Shown here: positions 9,779 through 18,254 of the stretch, piece by piece | Layout: each line of letters begins with the position of its first letter | How positions within the stretch are numbered: the first letter of the stretch is position 1 | Source of the DNA: Terana coerulea | Lineage: Eukaryota; Basidiomycota; Agaricomycetes; Polyporales; Phanerochaetaceae | Assembly (NCBI GenBank): GCA_024811115.1 | Contig: JAKOGH010000591.1 | Location: forward strand, 1-19,457 | Direction: 5' to 3' | DNA length: 19,457 nt | Translations under genes and position numbers: made by a program | Notes under the pieces: model-generated | Databases searched by the model: none | Seen by the model: the letters and a program-made list of their open reading frames with translations, nothing else | What the model was told of the DNA's origin: nothing

Positions 9779-10114
9779 GCCGCAGTTCCTGACGATGGGC
9801 TCCCGGCGTGTGTGATTCAAAGCGGCGTGGAGCAGGGGGATACGCGTGAGATTGTAAAATGTGTCGTTCTGGTTGCGGGTTGATCGCCTGTCACAGACGC
9901 TACTAAGATACTGACACAGTGAGTGGAACTTCCATGCAAATGTAGAGCCCCGAACCTAGCAGGCTCATCTCACACGCACCTTCCTGCAGCGAGCGACATG
10001 GACTGGAATACAAGACCTCCCTCGGGCAGCACGTTCTGCACCGTCGCAGGTGGTTACAACACGAAAACGCGAAGACTCCCTAGGGTCTACATCCCTTGGC
10101 GAATATTGATGGTG
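9779..10114. other. Stretch without a supportable gene
   Basis: A plus-strand frame (9923-10213) is open but shows no domain, signal peptide or splice support. Confidence 0.35.
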
Positions 10115-10491
10115 CTATGCGGCATTCTGTTTCCTCGAACAGTGTGCGTACAGGAGCTCGGCGACCATAGAGTTATCCACGCTGCTGTCGCCGTGTCTAG
10201 CAGCAGGGGATAAGCACTCGATATGACTGGATGATTATGAGGACCACTTACCCCGCATACGTTCAACATTCGTCCGTACCTGTATTCAGTCAAGTCAGCA
10301 TCTGCATGAAGGTGAGGAGGCTGACAGTATAGAATCGTCATGGAAGAAAGGAAGCCGGTTGGCGCCAGATGAAGTGTGACTGTGTGGGCCGTGACTAGCC
10401 GCTCACGTGGTTTCGACGCCACAAAGTCGTCGCTTTCGCTTATCTCCGGTTGCGAAAAGGTCTTTCGGCGTAGGAGACGCCCATACCACAA
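10115..10491 (-). CDS. Possible gene fragment, unknown function
   Basis: Exon 10280-10491 (minus) is open throughout (SQPEISESDDFVASKPRERL; HADADLTEY at its end). A 95-nt intron (10185-10279, GTACGG...GACAG) joins it in phase to 10115-10184, which encodes SSVDNSMVAELLYAHCSRKQ and ends NAA, TAG. No start codon is certain and no family is recognised. Confidence 0.3.
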
Positions 10492-10756
10492 CTTGAACTG
10501 CCAACCACCCTAACAACGACTCCTGCTCACGCAGTAAACGCTTGTCCTTGATTGTGCAGTGGGTAGTAGTTTCGTTGCATCTTCGTCATCATCGGCCTGT
10601 GTAAGGTGTTAGATTCATGCCCTCGACTTGACGTTGCTTTGGTAAGTCAACAATTCTTTCTGCTTCGGGGCATCCTGATGGGGCGGATACGAGAACAGAT
10701 ATAGATCTGTTGAAATTTTTGAATCTCACTCTTCAGATGCATTCGGTGGTCTCAGC

Positions 10757-11097
10757 TCAACCCGAGATTGGAGGTCTATGTACAAGGCAGTGCACGTCCG
10801 TGAAGGCAGTGACTCCGCCTGACGATCAGCACGTTTGGTCAGATACTTACTGGTATTGGTGAGTTTTTCTCTGACTGACCTTACCTTCTCGACTTCGGTG
10901 TGGCAGTGCACTGACCTCATGGGCTTTCAGAGCAATGCGGACATCAGCGGGCTGGGAAAACCAATCAGAAACCAATCACCGTCGTCACTTCCATCTAACC
11001 TGCTCAGTGAGGCTATTCTTACTATCACTAATCCGTGGATGAGGAAATATGCCACGGGTATGCGGGGAACTTCTTCCTCCCCATTCACCGTCCTCTC
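10757..11097 (-). CDS. Possible three-exon gene fragment, unknown function
   Basis: Exons 11023-11097, 10885-10951 and 10757-10818 (minus) connect with consistent phases (0, then 1) through GTAAGA and GTAAGG donors. They encode EEVPRIPVAYFLIHGLVI, then PADVRIALKAHEVSALPHRS, then GVTAFTDVHCLVHRPPISG and TGA. The start lies further upstream and was not found. No family is recognised. The plus strand also has an open frame here. Confidence 0.35.
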
Positions 11098-11401
11098 CTG
11101 TTACCTTCGTGGACGACCTGCTGCACCCCATGAATGATGATCTTCCGCGTTCATTGAACATCCGTGTTCGGCTCTTGCAATCGTAGATGCTCAACAACGG
11201 TCCACACACAAAGCATCCGTAACCACAACCGGTCGTAGTACGAGTGGGTCAGGCTGGATGTTGCCGATGGTAGGCATCAAGGCATGATGGGTACCATTCA
11301 TTCTTTGTCGGCAGGTACGAGTACTTAAGGACCACACCAGACTCGCAGACTCCCTAATATCTGCTGGAACAGGTATCCTATAGTTGCTGCGCTCGAAATT
11401 G
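11098..11401. other. Upstream region of gene A
   Basis: No gene seen. It probably contains the promoter of gene A. A weak TATA-like TACTTAAGG lies near 11323, about 80 bp before the 5' UTR donor. Confidence 0.4.
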
Positions 11402-11460
11402 GTGAGTGTCGGCGGTTTCTATCTACTCTTTTCTTGTCTTAACTTACTGTGTCTGGTCAG
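11402..11460 (+). other. Intron in the 5' UTR of gene A
   Basis: GTGAGT donor and GGTCAG acceptor, 59 nt, ending 70 nt before the ATG. Gene B and the gene at the right edge have the same arrangement. Confidence 0.6.
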
Positions 11461-11530
11461 GACACCGTTACGACACGACAATTCAAGACAAAGTTGTCTA
11501 ATTCATTTACTCACGAATTCACTTACGAAC

Positions 11531-12385
11531 ATGACGAAAGCCCTCACTTTTGCGCTCATGATGTGGATCACAGCGCTCCCATATGCTGTGGCCATGCCGA
11601 TAAAGCTTGAGCCGGCCAATGCCGAAGAGTTCAAGTCATCCCCGTTCACTGGAGCACCTCGCTTCGGCTCAACTGCGAAGGCTCAAGATTACGTAGGATT
11701 CCACCACCAGAGAGGGCTAGCATTGGAACAACTAGCTCCGATCTATGGGCTTGAGCAAAGGTAAAGCCCCTCCTTGTCGATCTGGCACGGAAGGCCCTGA
11801 ATATCTACAATTACAGGGATGATATTATGCTTAGAGGGGCTAAGAACACAACAGCGGCTGTGAAGCACAGCCAGCGAGTAGCGGAACACGGCGGTGCGCC
11901 GACTGTGAGCTCCATTATTGACAGCCTTAGGACCGGGTGAGGCACAAAGCTCTGACTTCGTATTGAATACTTCGCTTACGCTTCGTGTCTTAGTGCCTCA
12001 AGATTCAGAAGGGAACGCATTCGCACCAAGGCAGACACGGACCCTACGAGCGGAGCCTTCTCGTCTCCGGGTGCCGGCGCCCCGTTCGCATTCCACCACG
12101 GACACGGAGGCGGGCATGGCTTCCAGGGCTTCGGGGGCGGCTTCAAGCGTGCACTTCGGTGAGTCAGACTTCATCCCAAGTTGGCAGAGACCGTGTGCCC
12201 ATATGCTCCACTGCTGTAGCGCCGAGGAACACGACGTACCTGGAGGGCAACTTAGGACGCAGTTTGACAGCGCGCCGCCGCTTGATCCTGTCATCGAAGG
12301 CCTAAGGAGCGGGCAAGTTTTCTCGACCGCTGCACTTTGCTGCGATGACTCATTTACTCTTTGCAGCGTCATTACGTTTGACTAG
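11531..12385 (+). CDS. Gene A: secreted repeat-containing peptide precursor (GAP-repeat family)
   Basis: Exons 11531-11760, 11817-11936, 11994-12158, 12220-12312, 12367-12385 give 208 residues. Residues 1-21 are a signal peptide (MTKALTFALMMWITALPYAV, A). GAP units: SPFTGAPRFG (38-46), GGAPTVSSIIDSLRTG (102-117), AGAPFAF followed by a Gly/His/Phe-rich stretch (144-167), and DSAPPLDPVIEGLRSG (188-203). Basic pairs RR (122-123) and KR (168-169) are candidate Kex2 sites. All four introns are phase 2, so internal exons (120, 165 and 93 nt) can duplicate without frameshift. Splicing after 'LR-T/S-G' recurs exactly as in gene B. The last intron (12313-12366) is GC-AG with the typical donor GCAAGT. 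It is in frame and stop-free, so retention would insert 18 residues before the VITFD end. The product is likely secreted. Its function is unknown; it is not a hydrophobin, a CAAX pheromone or any precursor family I can name. Confidence 0.75.
12313..12366 (+). other. GC-AG last intron of gene A, 54 nt
   Basis: GG|GCAAGT is the preferred form of a GC donor and TTTGCAG the acceptor. The homologous position in gene B has a normal GT donor, and the short last exons match (VITFD versus SLTF), supporting splicing here. Confidence 0.7.
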
Positions 12386-12761
12386 GGGTTAACAGTAAAT
12401 TATTGAGCGCAGTGGAGAACCTCAATACAATATATATTTCGTAGGCCTCAGCTTGAGGCTGGACCGACCTTGACATCGCTTGCTTAGAGAGCCACAGCCC
12501 TGCGGTGAATTCTAAATCAACGCTCACCTTCTCAATTGAAAAGCCCCTGTGAGTGCCTTGTACCTGAGCGTGGCGGTGTGTTGTAAATATGCGAATCAGC
12601 CGTTTCTGCCGACTCACTTGATTGAATCAGCAAACTAAATCAAACAAGTGCCGCCCGAGAGCCAAAAGAGAGTAGAAAGCAAGCGATCAGCGGGTTCGTA
12701 CGCTTTAACTACTTGCTCTCTAGCTTGAACTATAGACCGCTACCACCACCACTCGGCGACA
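12386..12761. other. Intergenic region between gene A and the methyltransferase
   Basis: No gene seen. It holds the 3' end of gene A and the likely promoter of the methyltransferase. The context before its ATG (GGCGACAATGG) is a good start context. Confidence 0.45.
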
Positions 12762-14012
12762 ATGGCCTCACTTCCACGGGAGGCCAAACAAAGCTCGTCG
12801 TCAAGCTCTTATACGCTTCAGGTCAGTATTGGCTTTTCGTATAACGCTCTTATTTATAAGCTGGTCTTAGAACGCGAATGTGGCGCAGAGGAAACTCTCC
12901 GGTAAGCTTAGCTAACTCGGAGGGATGACCAGTGCACTTAGGAAATAGCCACTTCTCAACAGTCTGGACGAGCTACACGATGCATTCCGCAAGTACTTCG
13001 GTGGCCAACTCTCCTTCGCATCGCTAAACGAAACGAACCCTCCGTCCCGCATTCTCGAAGTCGGGTGAGTGACGATGGCAGGCCATTGGCTGACGTCTCA
13101 CTGTGATGTTTCAGGTCAGGCAGCGGCGCATGGTACGAATCTTACTACGTGCCCTATGTTTATGCTCATCATATGCAGGGCTATACAAGCCGCCAAAGAA
13201 TTCCCCGAAGCAGATGTCATCGCTGTGGATCTAAATCTGCCGCCCAGCCGGTGAGGGTATGTCTTCCTTCTCGAGGGACTGAATGCTCAGTACGGTCATG
13301 CATTTGCAGGGAGTTCCCCCGGAATGTGACATTTCAGCAACTCGATATCACGGAGAATATCCCGTTCACCCCAGAGACGTTCGACATAGTGCATGCTCGG
13401 TTTGTCTTGATGCATGTACGTCGACCGCGCGCATATCACGATGGGACGAATGTTCTTATATGGTGTCTATTGAAAACGCGCTAGATTCCAAACGGGGCAC
13501 AGGTCCTTCGCCGCATAATCGAGCTTTTGAAGCCGGGCGGGTGGCTTCTTATTGAGGAGCCAGACGGCGCGAATGGGCTGAACTTCGGAAAGCCCACCGG
13601 CCCGGCAATGACGGCCTACGCGCAGACGTTTCATGGGATGCTGACAGCGCGGGGAGCGGACGCATGCATAGGCCAGCAGTACGAGAATATCTTGCAGTCT
13701 TGCAACGTATTCGACAATCTCAACGTGCAAAGTGTCGCCGTACCCATGTCAGCTCCGTGCTCAGGCAAGTAATTTCAGAACATTCAACGCGCGGATCGAC
13801 CACTTATGCGTCGCGTAGATCCGTTGCTGCTCAACCTTGGTCGTGTATACATGAAGACTGCCGTACAAGTGGCCCAATATCTCCCGCAAAAGCTTGCCTC
13901 GCAGGGGTACACGCAGGATATGATTGACAGGCATCTGGAGGAGCTCCTTGACCCCGCGAATAGTATTACCTCCACGATATACTTCGTCTGGGCTCACAAA
14001 CGCACGGCTTAG
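12762..14012 (+). CDS. SAM-dependent class I methyltransferase
   Basis: Exons 12762-12821, 12861-12901, 12963-13064, 13115-13132 (18 nt), 13179-13250, 13310-13415, 13485-13764, 13819-14012 give 290 residues. It has the class I Rossmann landmarks in order: LDELHDAFRKYFGGQLSFA, motif I ILEVGSGSGAWAIQAAKEFP (SAM-binding glycines), VIAVDLN (acidic residue at the end of strand 2), VTFQQLDITENIPF, FDIVHARFVLMHIPNG, LKPGGWLLIEEPDG, and a C-terminal YFVWAHKRTA. This pattern is typical of fungal UbiE/Methyltransf_25-like enzymes, often O- or N-methyltransferases of specialised metabolism. The substrate cannot be read from sequence. Intron 12822-12860 is 39 nt; the next acceptor (ending 12870) gives a wrong phase. 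Intron 13765-13818 is GC-AG (GCAAGT); without it a TAA interrupts the frame. The gene lies between precursor genes A and B and is convergent with B. Confidence 0.87.
13765..13818 (+). other. GC-AG intron in the methyltransferase, 54 nt
   Basis: CAG|GCAAGT donor and CGTAG acceptor. Removing it takes out an in-frame TAA and joins VPMSAPCS to DPLLLNLGRVY, which resembles the corresponding region of related enzymes. An alternative 39-nt GT-AG intron (GTACCC...TTTCAG) would also remove the stop but delete a better-conserved segment. Confidence 0.6.
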
Positions 14013-14275
14013 TACTTTTCGCATTATGATCTGCTGAACTGAAAGATTATCGCATAATGTACGAAGCCGTGATTTAGGTGTACACGTTCCGCCGTAGTGC
14101 TTTTCACACATCGTACAAACCGTTCGAATACGAATGAGTGGGTCAAAGTCAGCCGAGCGAAGGACATCGTATCATATAGAGTGTCGTTCTATGAAAGCTT
14201 CACATGTCATTTGAGTAGTACCAACAGCCTCCGTCACGATGTACGGATAATACGGTGCACTGCAGATCCTCTCTA

Positions 14276-14907
14276 CTAGAATGTCAAGCTGCTGCGAAGC
14301 CACGAAGAGTGTGAGTTTTTAGCACATCCAGTCTATTGTTGAGAAGCTCACCCGTTCCGCAGGCCCTCGATAGTAGGGTCGACAGTCGGTGCACCGTCGA
14401 ACTCAAAGTCCACTGCGGCCTGCGGTGCAGAGATAGCGCTTTCCTCCACCCTGCAAGGTGTGGTTAGTCGCCACGGTATTACCACGTGGAGTGAAAGTGT
14501 ACTCACTGTCGGGCACGCGCAAAATCGCTGAAGCCGCGGAACGCACCACCGCCACTGTGCATGGGGGACAGGAAAGGAGCGCCAGAGTCAGAAGTAGAAC
14601 CCTCGCTGGGAGGTGATCCAGTCGCCAGATCCTTTTCCGGGCTACTGGCCGCCCTCTTAAATGTCGTGTCCCTGTAGAAATATACATCAGCTTAGTGCAA
14701 AAGAGCTCAAACGCAGATTTACCCTTTCCTAAGGCCCTCGACGGTGTTGCTAATCCCGGGCGCTCCGTTAAAGGGGTTGTGAACGCCATCTTCGAACCTA
14801 GGGATAACCTCCCCAGCGATCCTTCGCGGAAGCTGAATCGGTAGGGGCGACGCCAGCGGGAGCACAGTGGCCCATAGAGCTAGTGCATATATGAAGGCGT
14901 TTATCAT
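14276..14907 (-). CDS. Gene B: secreted repeat-containing peptide precursor (GAP-repeat family)
   Basis: Exons (minus) 14723-14907, 14507-14671, 14352-14450, 14276-14291 give 154 residues. Residues 1-20 form a signal peptide (MINAFIYALALWATVLPLAS). Units: NGAPGISNTVEGLRKG (47-62), SGAPFLSPMHSGGGAFRGF (91-109) and DGAPTVDPTIEGLRNG (135-150). The first and last are 16 residues long and share xGAPxxxxTxEGLRxG. RR (28-29) and KR (67-68) are candidate Kex2 cleavage sites. All introns are phase 2. Exon 2 is 165 nt, exactly as long as the equivalent exon 3 of gene A. The product ends in SLTF, matching VITFD in A. Gene A has one additional module (its 120-nt exon). B is transcribed towards the methyltransferase; their stops are about 260 bp apart. 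Function unknown. Confidence 0.78.
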
Positions 14908-14959
14908 AGTTACAAGAACAATGAAAGTAGGGTGTGTCAAGTGTTGTGGGAAATGGTAC

Positions 14960-15017
14960 CTGTAAGCGAGGCCGGCATAAAAAGTATGAACCAAGGTAGT
15001 AGCCAGGTTATACTCAC
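14960..15017 (-). other. Intron in the 5' UTR of gene B
   Basis: GTGAGT donor, CTTACAG acceptor, 58 nt, ending 52 nt before the ATG of gene B. Confidence 0.6.
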
Positions 15018-15088
15018 CTGTACCAACCGTTTCGTGTTGCGGAAGACCTGTCCCTGCAGATGCTGGAAGCTGTTGAACATGCAGGGCT

Positions 15089-15096
15089 CTTATATA
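15089..15096 (-). promoter_or_regulatory. TATA box of gene B
   Basis: GTATATAAGAGCCC on the minus strand, about 72 bp before the 5' UTR donor. The same TATATAAG core precedes the gene at the right edge. Confidence 0.6.
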
Positions 15097-15594
15097 CTTC
15101 ACGGGCTTTAGCACGCGCCGATGCGAGTGCAGCGATGGTTATCATTCATCATTACTACCATCCACATCCAGTGGTGGATTGAGATTGTGCGTACTGCGGG
15201 TACTGAGTCTTGAGGAGAGATTCGCGCCTGCAGCGTCATCAAGCATCTGCTTCGGCGTTGCCTCCGAACGCAGATGCTCAACACATGAACACGATTGTCC
15301 ACTTCGGCAGCTGGGTAGGTGTTGGCAGAGCTGTCCGTCCGTCAATTACACGGCGGAAAGAAAGCGCGATCGGTTGTCTTTCAGGTAGCAGACGTAGCAA
15401 TGCCAGACCGAAATAACACTGTTCACGAGATGCAGCTGCTAACATAATCATTCTAAACATCGAAGTCCAAGCTGGCTGGAGACAAACATCGCTGGAGACA
15501 GACAGAATCAGCGTCCATGTTCGCAACCCAGGACACATGAATCTTACAATATTGCACCGCCCAAGCGGCACCGAGCCTGACGCCTAGTGAAATA
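15097..15594. other. Stretch without a supportable gene
   Basis: Region upstream of gene B. Short open frames only, with no coherent exon or repeat. Confidence 0.4.
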
Positions 15595-15780
15595 TTTTTT
15601 TGTCATTTGTCACATCGCCCTTAGACTCGTTACCAGCCCGCAGGTCGCTCTTAAGAACGTACTTTGAGGTACGTTATTCTTAATAGCGACCAGCGGGACT
15701 GGCAGAACTCGGTCGAGCGCGCGCACACGAGAATTCAAACCCCGCAGATTTCCCAAAGAGGCAGGTCGCCACGTGCGCAC
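15595..15780 (-). repeat. tRNA-like/SINE-like repeat, copy 1, with hairpin and A-tail
   Basis: Read on the minus strand it starts GTGCGCACG, contains CTCTTTGGGAAATCTGCGGG and GTTTGAATTCTCG (a T-arm/B-box-like element), then a long hairpin (15633-15702), and ends near a run of seven A. GTGCGCA can pair with TGTGCGC like an acceptor stem. The order tRNA-like head, body, A-tail resembles a SINE. An inverted, diverged copy lies at 16270-16405. Confidence 0.45.
15633..15702. repeat. Long near-perfect hairpin
   Basis: The left arm 15633-15662 and right arm 15669-15702 are reverse complements apart from a few mismatches and short gaps, around a 6-nt loop (TTTGAG). The innermost CGTAC/GTACG and the GGTCGCT/AGCGACC blocks are perfect. 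Confidence 0.7.
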
Positions 15781-16269
15781 TAGAACCCGCGGACGTCACT
15801 CTGTGAGTTATTGCAACAGCAACGGAATGCTGTGGAGGGACAAACTGGGCGTAAAAGAGCAGAGACGAAGCTGAGACTGGAGAGAGGCTGCAGCGGAGCG
15901 GGAGGTAGTCACCAGGCTCAGGAGCGAGCTGGCCAGTACTACTAGCGTTTGCGAAGGAAATTACACCCTCAACAGCTTCCCTGCCGGGGTCTTTTGCACA
16001 CGAAAAACACTCACGTTCCTTCAAAAATCATCAAAATTCTTGATTGTTATGGCCTCTGCCACTTCAAGGCTATACAAGCCATCAAACTACCAGACAAGCC
16101 GCAAAGGGGTCATGTTTGACGAGTTTGCATGCTTTCGCACTGATTTTGGCACGACAGACTTCATCCAGATTCTGAGGAGTATAACTAATTATCACAGGCA
16201 GCTTCCTAAGCATGGTAGAATATAAATAAATTTATTGCTCAGTAAACAGCTCACACACATTACGGCGGA
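15781..16269. other. Spacer between the two SINE-like copies
   Basis: A minus-strand open frame spans part of it (15680-16024) but continues into the repeat and shows no domain. I do not call it a gene. Confidence 0.4.
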
Positions 16270-16405
16270 GTGCGCGTGGGCGCTACGACCACCTTCCTCT
16301 TTGAGAAATCTGCGGGGTTTCAATTCTCGTCTGCGCGCTCTCTGTTCAGTACTCCCAGCCGCCTTGCAAAGTATTATATTGTTATATTACGTGCAAGGTG
16401 GCTGG
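16270..16405 (+). repeat. tRNA-like/SINE-like repeat, copy 2, with hairpin
   Basis: Same order as copy 1 but on the opposite strand: GTGCGCG, CTCTTTGAGAAATCTGCGGG, GTTTCAATTCTCG. It then has a hairpin with arms CCAGCCGCCTTGCA (16355-16368) and its inverse (16392-16405), with one mismatch. The CTCTTT to TGCGCGC core is about 40 of 43 bases identical to copy 1. No A-tail is seen. Confidence 0.45.
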
Positions 16406-16908
16406 TTCGAGCCTACATCGCCCTGCAGTTTACCCTATCAACAGATTGCAGCGAGCTTCGCGATGAACGAGAGTTCGATATGCAGCAGGGTCCCGCAGCG
16501 CAAGCCAAAGCAGAACACGGTGGACGAAGGCAAGGTGATAAGCGCTGCAGAGGCGCGCTTTCACCTCGACCACCACATCTGCAATCCAGCTCACCAGGGC
16601 ATTGCTTCACGCCAAGCCTCTCCTTCTTCCATGACCTGCGCGGTCCTCGAGACACACGTACTCATATCATGGTGCGACGCTGCGTGTTTCTTGGTAGCAC
16701 TCACTTGCCGACATGCACGAGCGACGCGAGTACACGTACTACTCTACCCTCTTCAACGTCCGGTACAGTGGACACATGCGGGTTAGGAGTTGAGGTGCGT
16801 CCGCTGTCTTTGTACTCTAGGCTATACACTGACCGCAATTCTATAGAAATAAAGCTAGAACATTCGCGTCACGGTAAGTTCACTGCTATTACAAGCTAGA
16901 ATCGGCCC
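16406..16908. other. Coding-like but unresolved stretch
   Basis: Protein-like pieces occur on the plus strand (HSLADMHERREYTYYSTLFN at about 16700-16760; IEIKLEHSRH ending at donor GTAAGT at 16875). They could be upstream exons of the gene at 16909-17415, but an in-frame TGA after GHMRVRS and phase mismatches prevent a clean model. Confidence 0.3.
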
Positions 16909-17415
16909 TCGTCAGTCGTTCCCGCCACCAAGTCGTCTGACTGGGTGACCGACCGCGCAAGAAATTGTCTCTTGACCTGATCCCCGTCTTGACCTACGAC
17001 CGTACTATCTATCGACCTATCCGAGGTGAGTGTGGATTCGAGTCTCGCTCTACCGAATCTCTACTGAAGGCGCAGTGTCGCCAGAAAAAGAGCCTCGTAT
17101 TCGCCATAGCCTCCTGCTTAGAGCGTTGTCCTTCACAGACCTATCTTCATGGCCGGTGGAGCAAGGCAAATTGGAGGACAGAAGCATGGTTGACATACAA
17201 GACCGACACTGGAAGCAAGAAAGGAGGTGAGATTGGGTCTGTAAATGAACTACGAGTGGTGTAAGTGATTTTGTGTGTGTAGATCTGGTGGGATGGCCCT
17301 CACTCGCGAGATGTCAATATATAGTGACCACGTCAACGGCAGCACCACCGTGAAGCAGCACGACGGATTGCGTTCCGGCGAGCGAGGTCCGCTCGGCAGA
17401 CCCAGCTCAGTCTGA
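16909..17415 (+). pseudogene. 3' exons of an unknown gene, with an apparent one-base frameshift
   Basis: Exons 16909-17025, 17070-17226 and 17283-17415 join with consistent phases across introns of 44 and 56 nt (GTGAGT and GTGAGA donors). They encode VPATKSSDWVTDRAR, then KLSLDLIPVLTYDRTIYRPI, then LLRALSFTDLSSWPVEQGKL and REMSIYSDHVNGSTTVKQHD, ending GRPSSV, TGA at 17413-17415. Between DRAR and KLSL the frame changes at an AAA run (16962-16964); one extra A would restore it. The 5' part is unresolved (see 16406-16908). No family is recognised. Confidence 0.45.
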
Positions 17416-18119
17416 GAGCTGTGGCTTTGGCCAGGCTTGTAGGGCTGACGGCCTAACCAACACATGAGCTGGGCGTCCAAATCACGCAAGGGACGGTCAA
17501 AGCATGTTTGAGGTTCTCGACCCTTCTCCTCGCTTTGGCAAACTGCGATCTTGACATTCGTGATCTTTCCTTTCCATACATTGACAGTAATGACCGGTGA
17601 TCTCAAGCCGAAAATTCACCGTCCTCAGCCGTTTACTCGGACCTTGCTGACCGATCTTGACTGTCATAACCGCATCGCTGCAGGCCCTCGCTTCCTCTTC
17701 GAATGGTATACACCTGTACCAGTACCAGGAATGGGACATCGGGGCGAGTTGTAGTCGCTCGTTTGCTGACTACTCAACAAGTACGCAGAATTTGGTGCAA
17801 TTATAACATGCGACTAACTAGAAAACCCCACAAAACCTCCCTGCCGCCTACATTGTTTCCAAGGGATGCTAGTAAGTACACCGAGGGGACAGATTTCCCA
17901 AATATTGTTGGTGCGATTTTGAGTATAGACTGTATGGTCATGCATGTCCTATCTCAAGCCAGACAACAATGCTCTGCTTCATTGAATATATATTATAATT
18001 CTTTCATCCAAGAATACAGGCCAATGCTCCCGTACGCATGCTCGCAGTGTCATAGAGTAATGCCGGACAGGGTGGTGGAAGGCAGCCTGGCTGTTGGTGC
18101 GTACTCTGTACACTCGCAG
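17416..18119. other. Stretch without a supportable gene
   Basis: Open frames on both strands, none with coherent exons. A plus-strand ACSQCHRVMPDR piece near 18030-18070 may belong to the exon at 18120-18254. Confidence 0.35.
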
Positions 18120-18254
18120 GCGCATCAACTGCACTTCGCAAGCCTACGCCGATCCCAACGTTGAACAGCCTGAGCTTGTCACGTATGGTCAAACGGGACC
18201 CTCGAGCGACCCAATGACGACTACGATGATTTGGACGAGAACCAGCCGCGGTAA
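18120..18254 (+). pseudogene. Possible acidic C-terminal exon, frameshifted, opposite gene C exon 2
   Basis: After a CGCAG acceptor the plus strand reads RINCTSQAYADPNVEQPELV, then TYGQTGPSSDP. One base later in frame it continues DDYDDLDENQPR and TAA (18252-18254). A missing A in the CCAAT run near 18212 would explain the shift. It overlaps gene C exon 2 on the other strand, so at most one of the two readings may be real there. Confidence 0.3.

Noticed and set aside
12372..12617. Minus-strand 81-codon frame beside gene A
   Set aside because: It has no domain, signal peptide or splice support, and lies in the 3' flank of gene A and the methyltransferase promoter.
13726..13764. Alternative 39-nt GT-AG intron (GTACCC...TTTCAG) ending at 13778 in the methyltransferase
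   Set aside because: It would remove the well-matching VPMSAP segment. The GC-AG intron 13765-13818 keeps it and also removes the TAA.
16402..16411. GGTTCGAGCC, a perfect tRNA B-box match
   Set aside because: There is no A-box at the right distance and no cloverleaf. The sequence is the edge of the repeat's hairpin.
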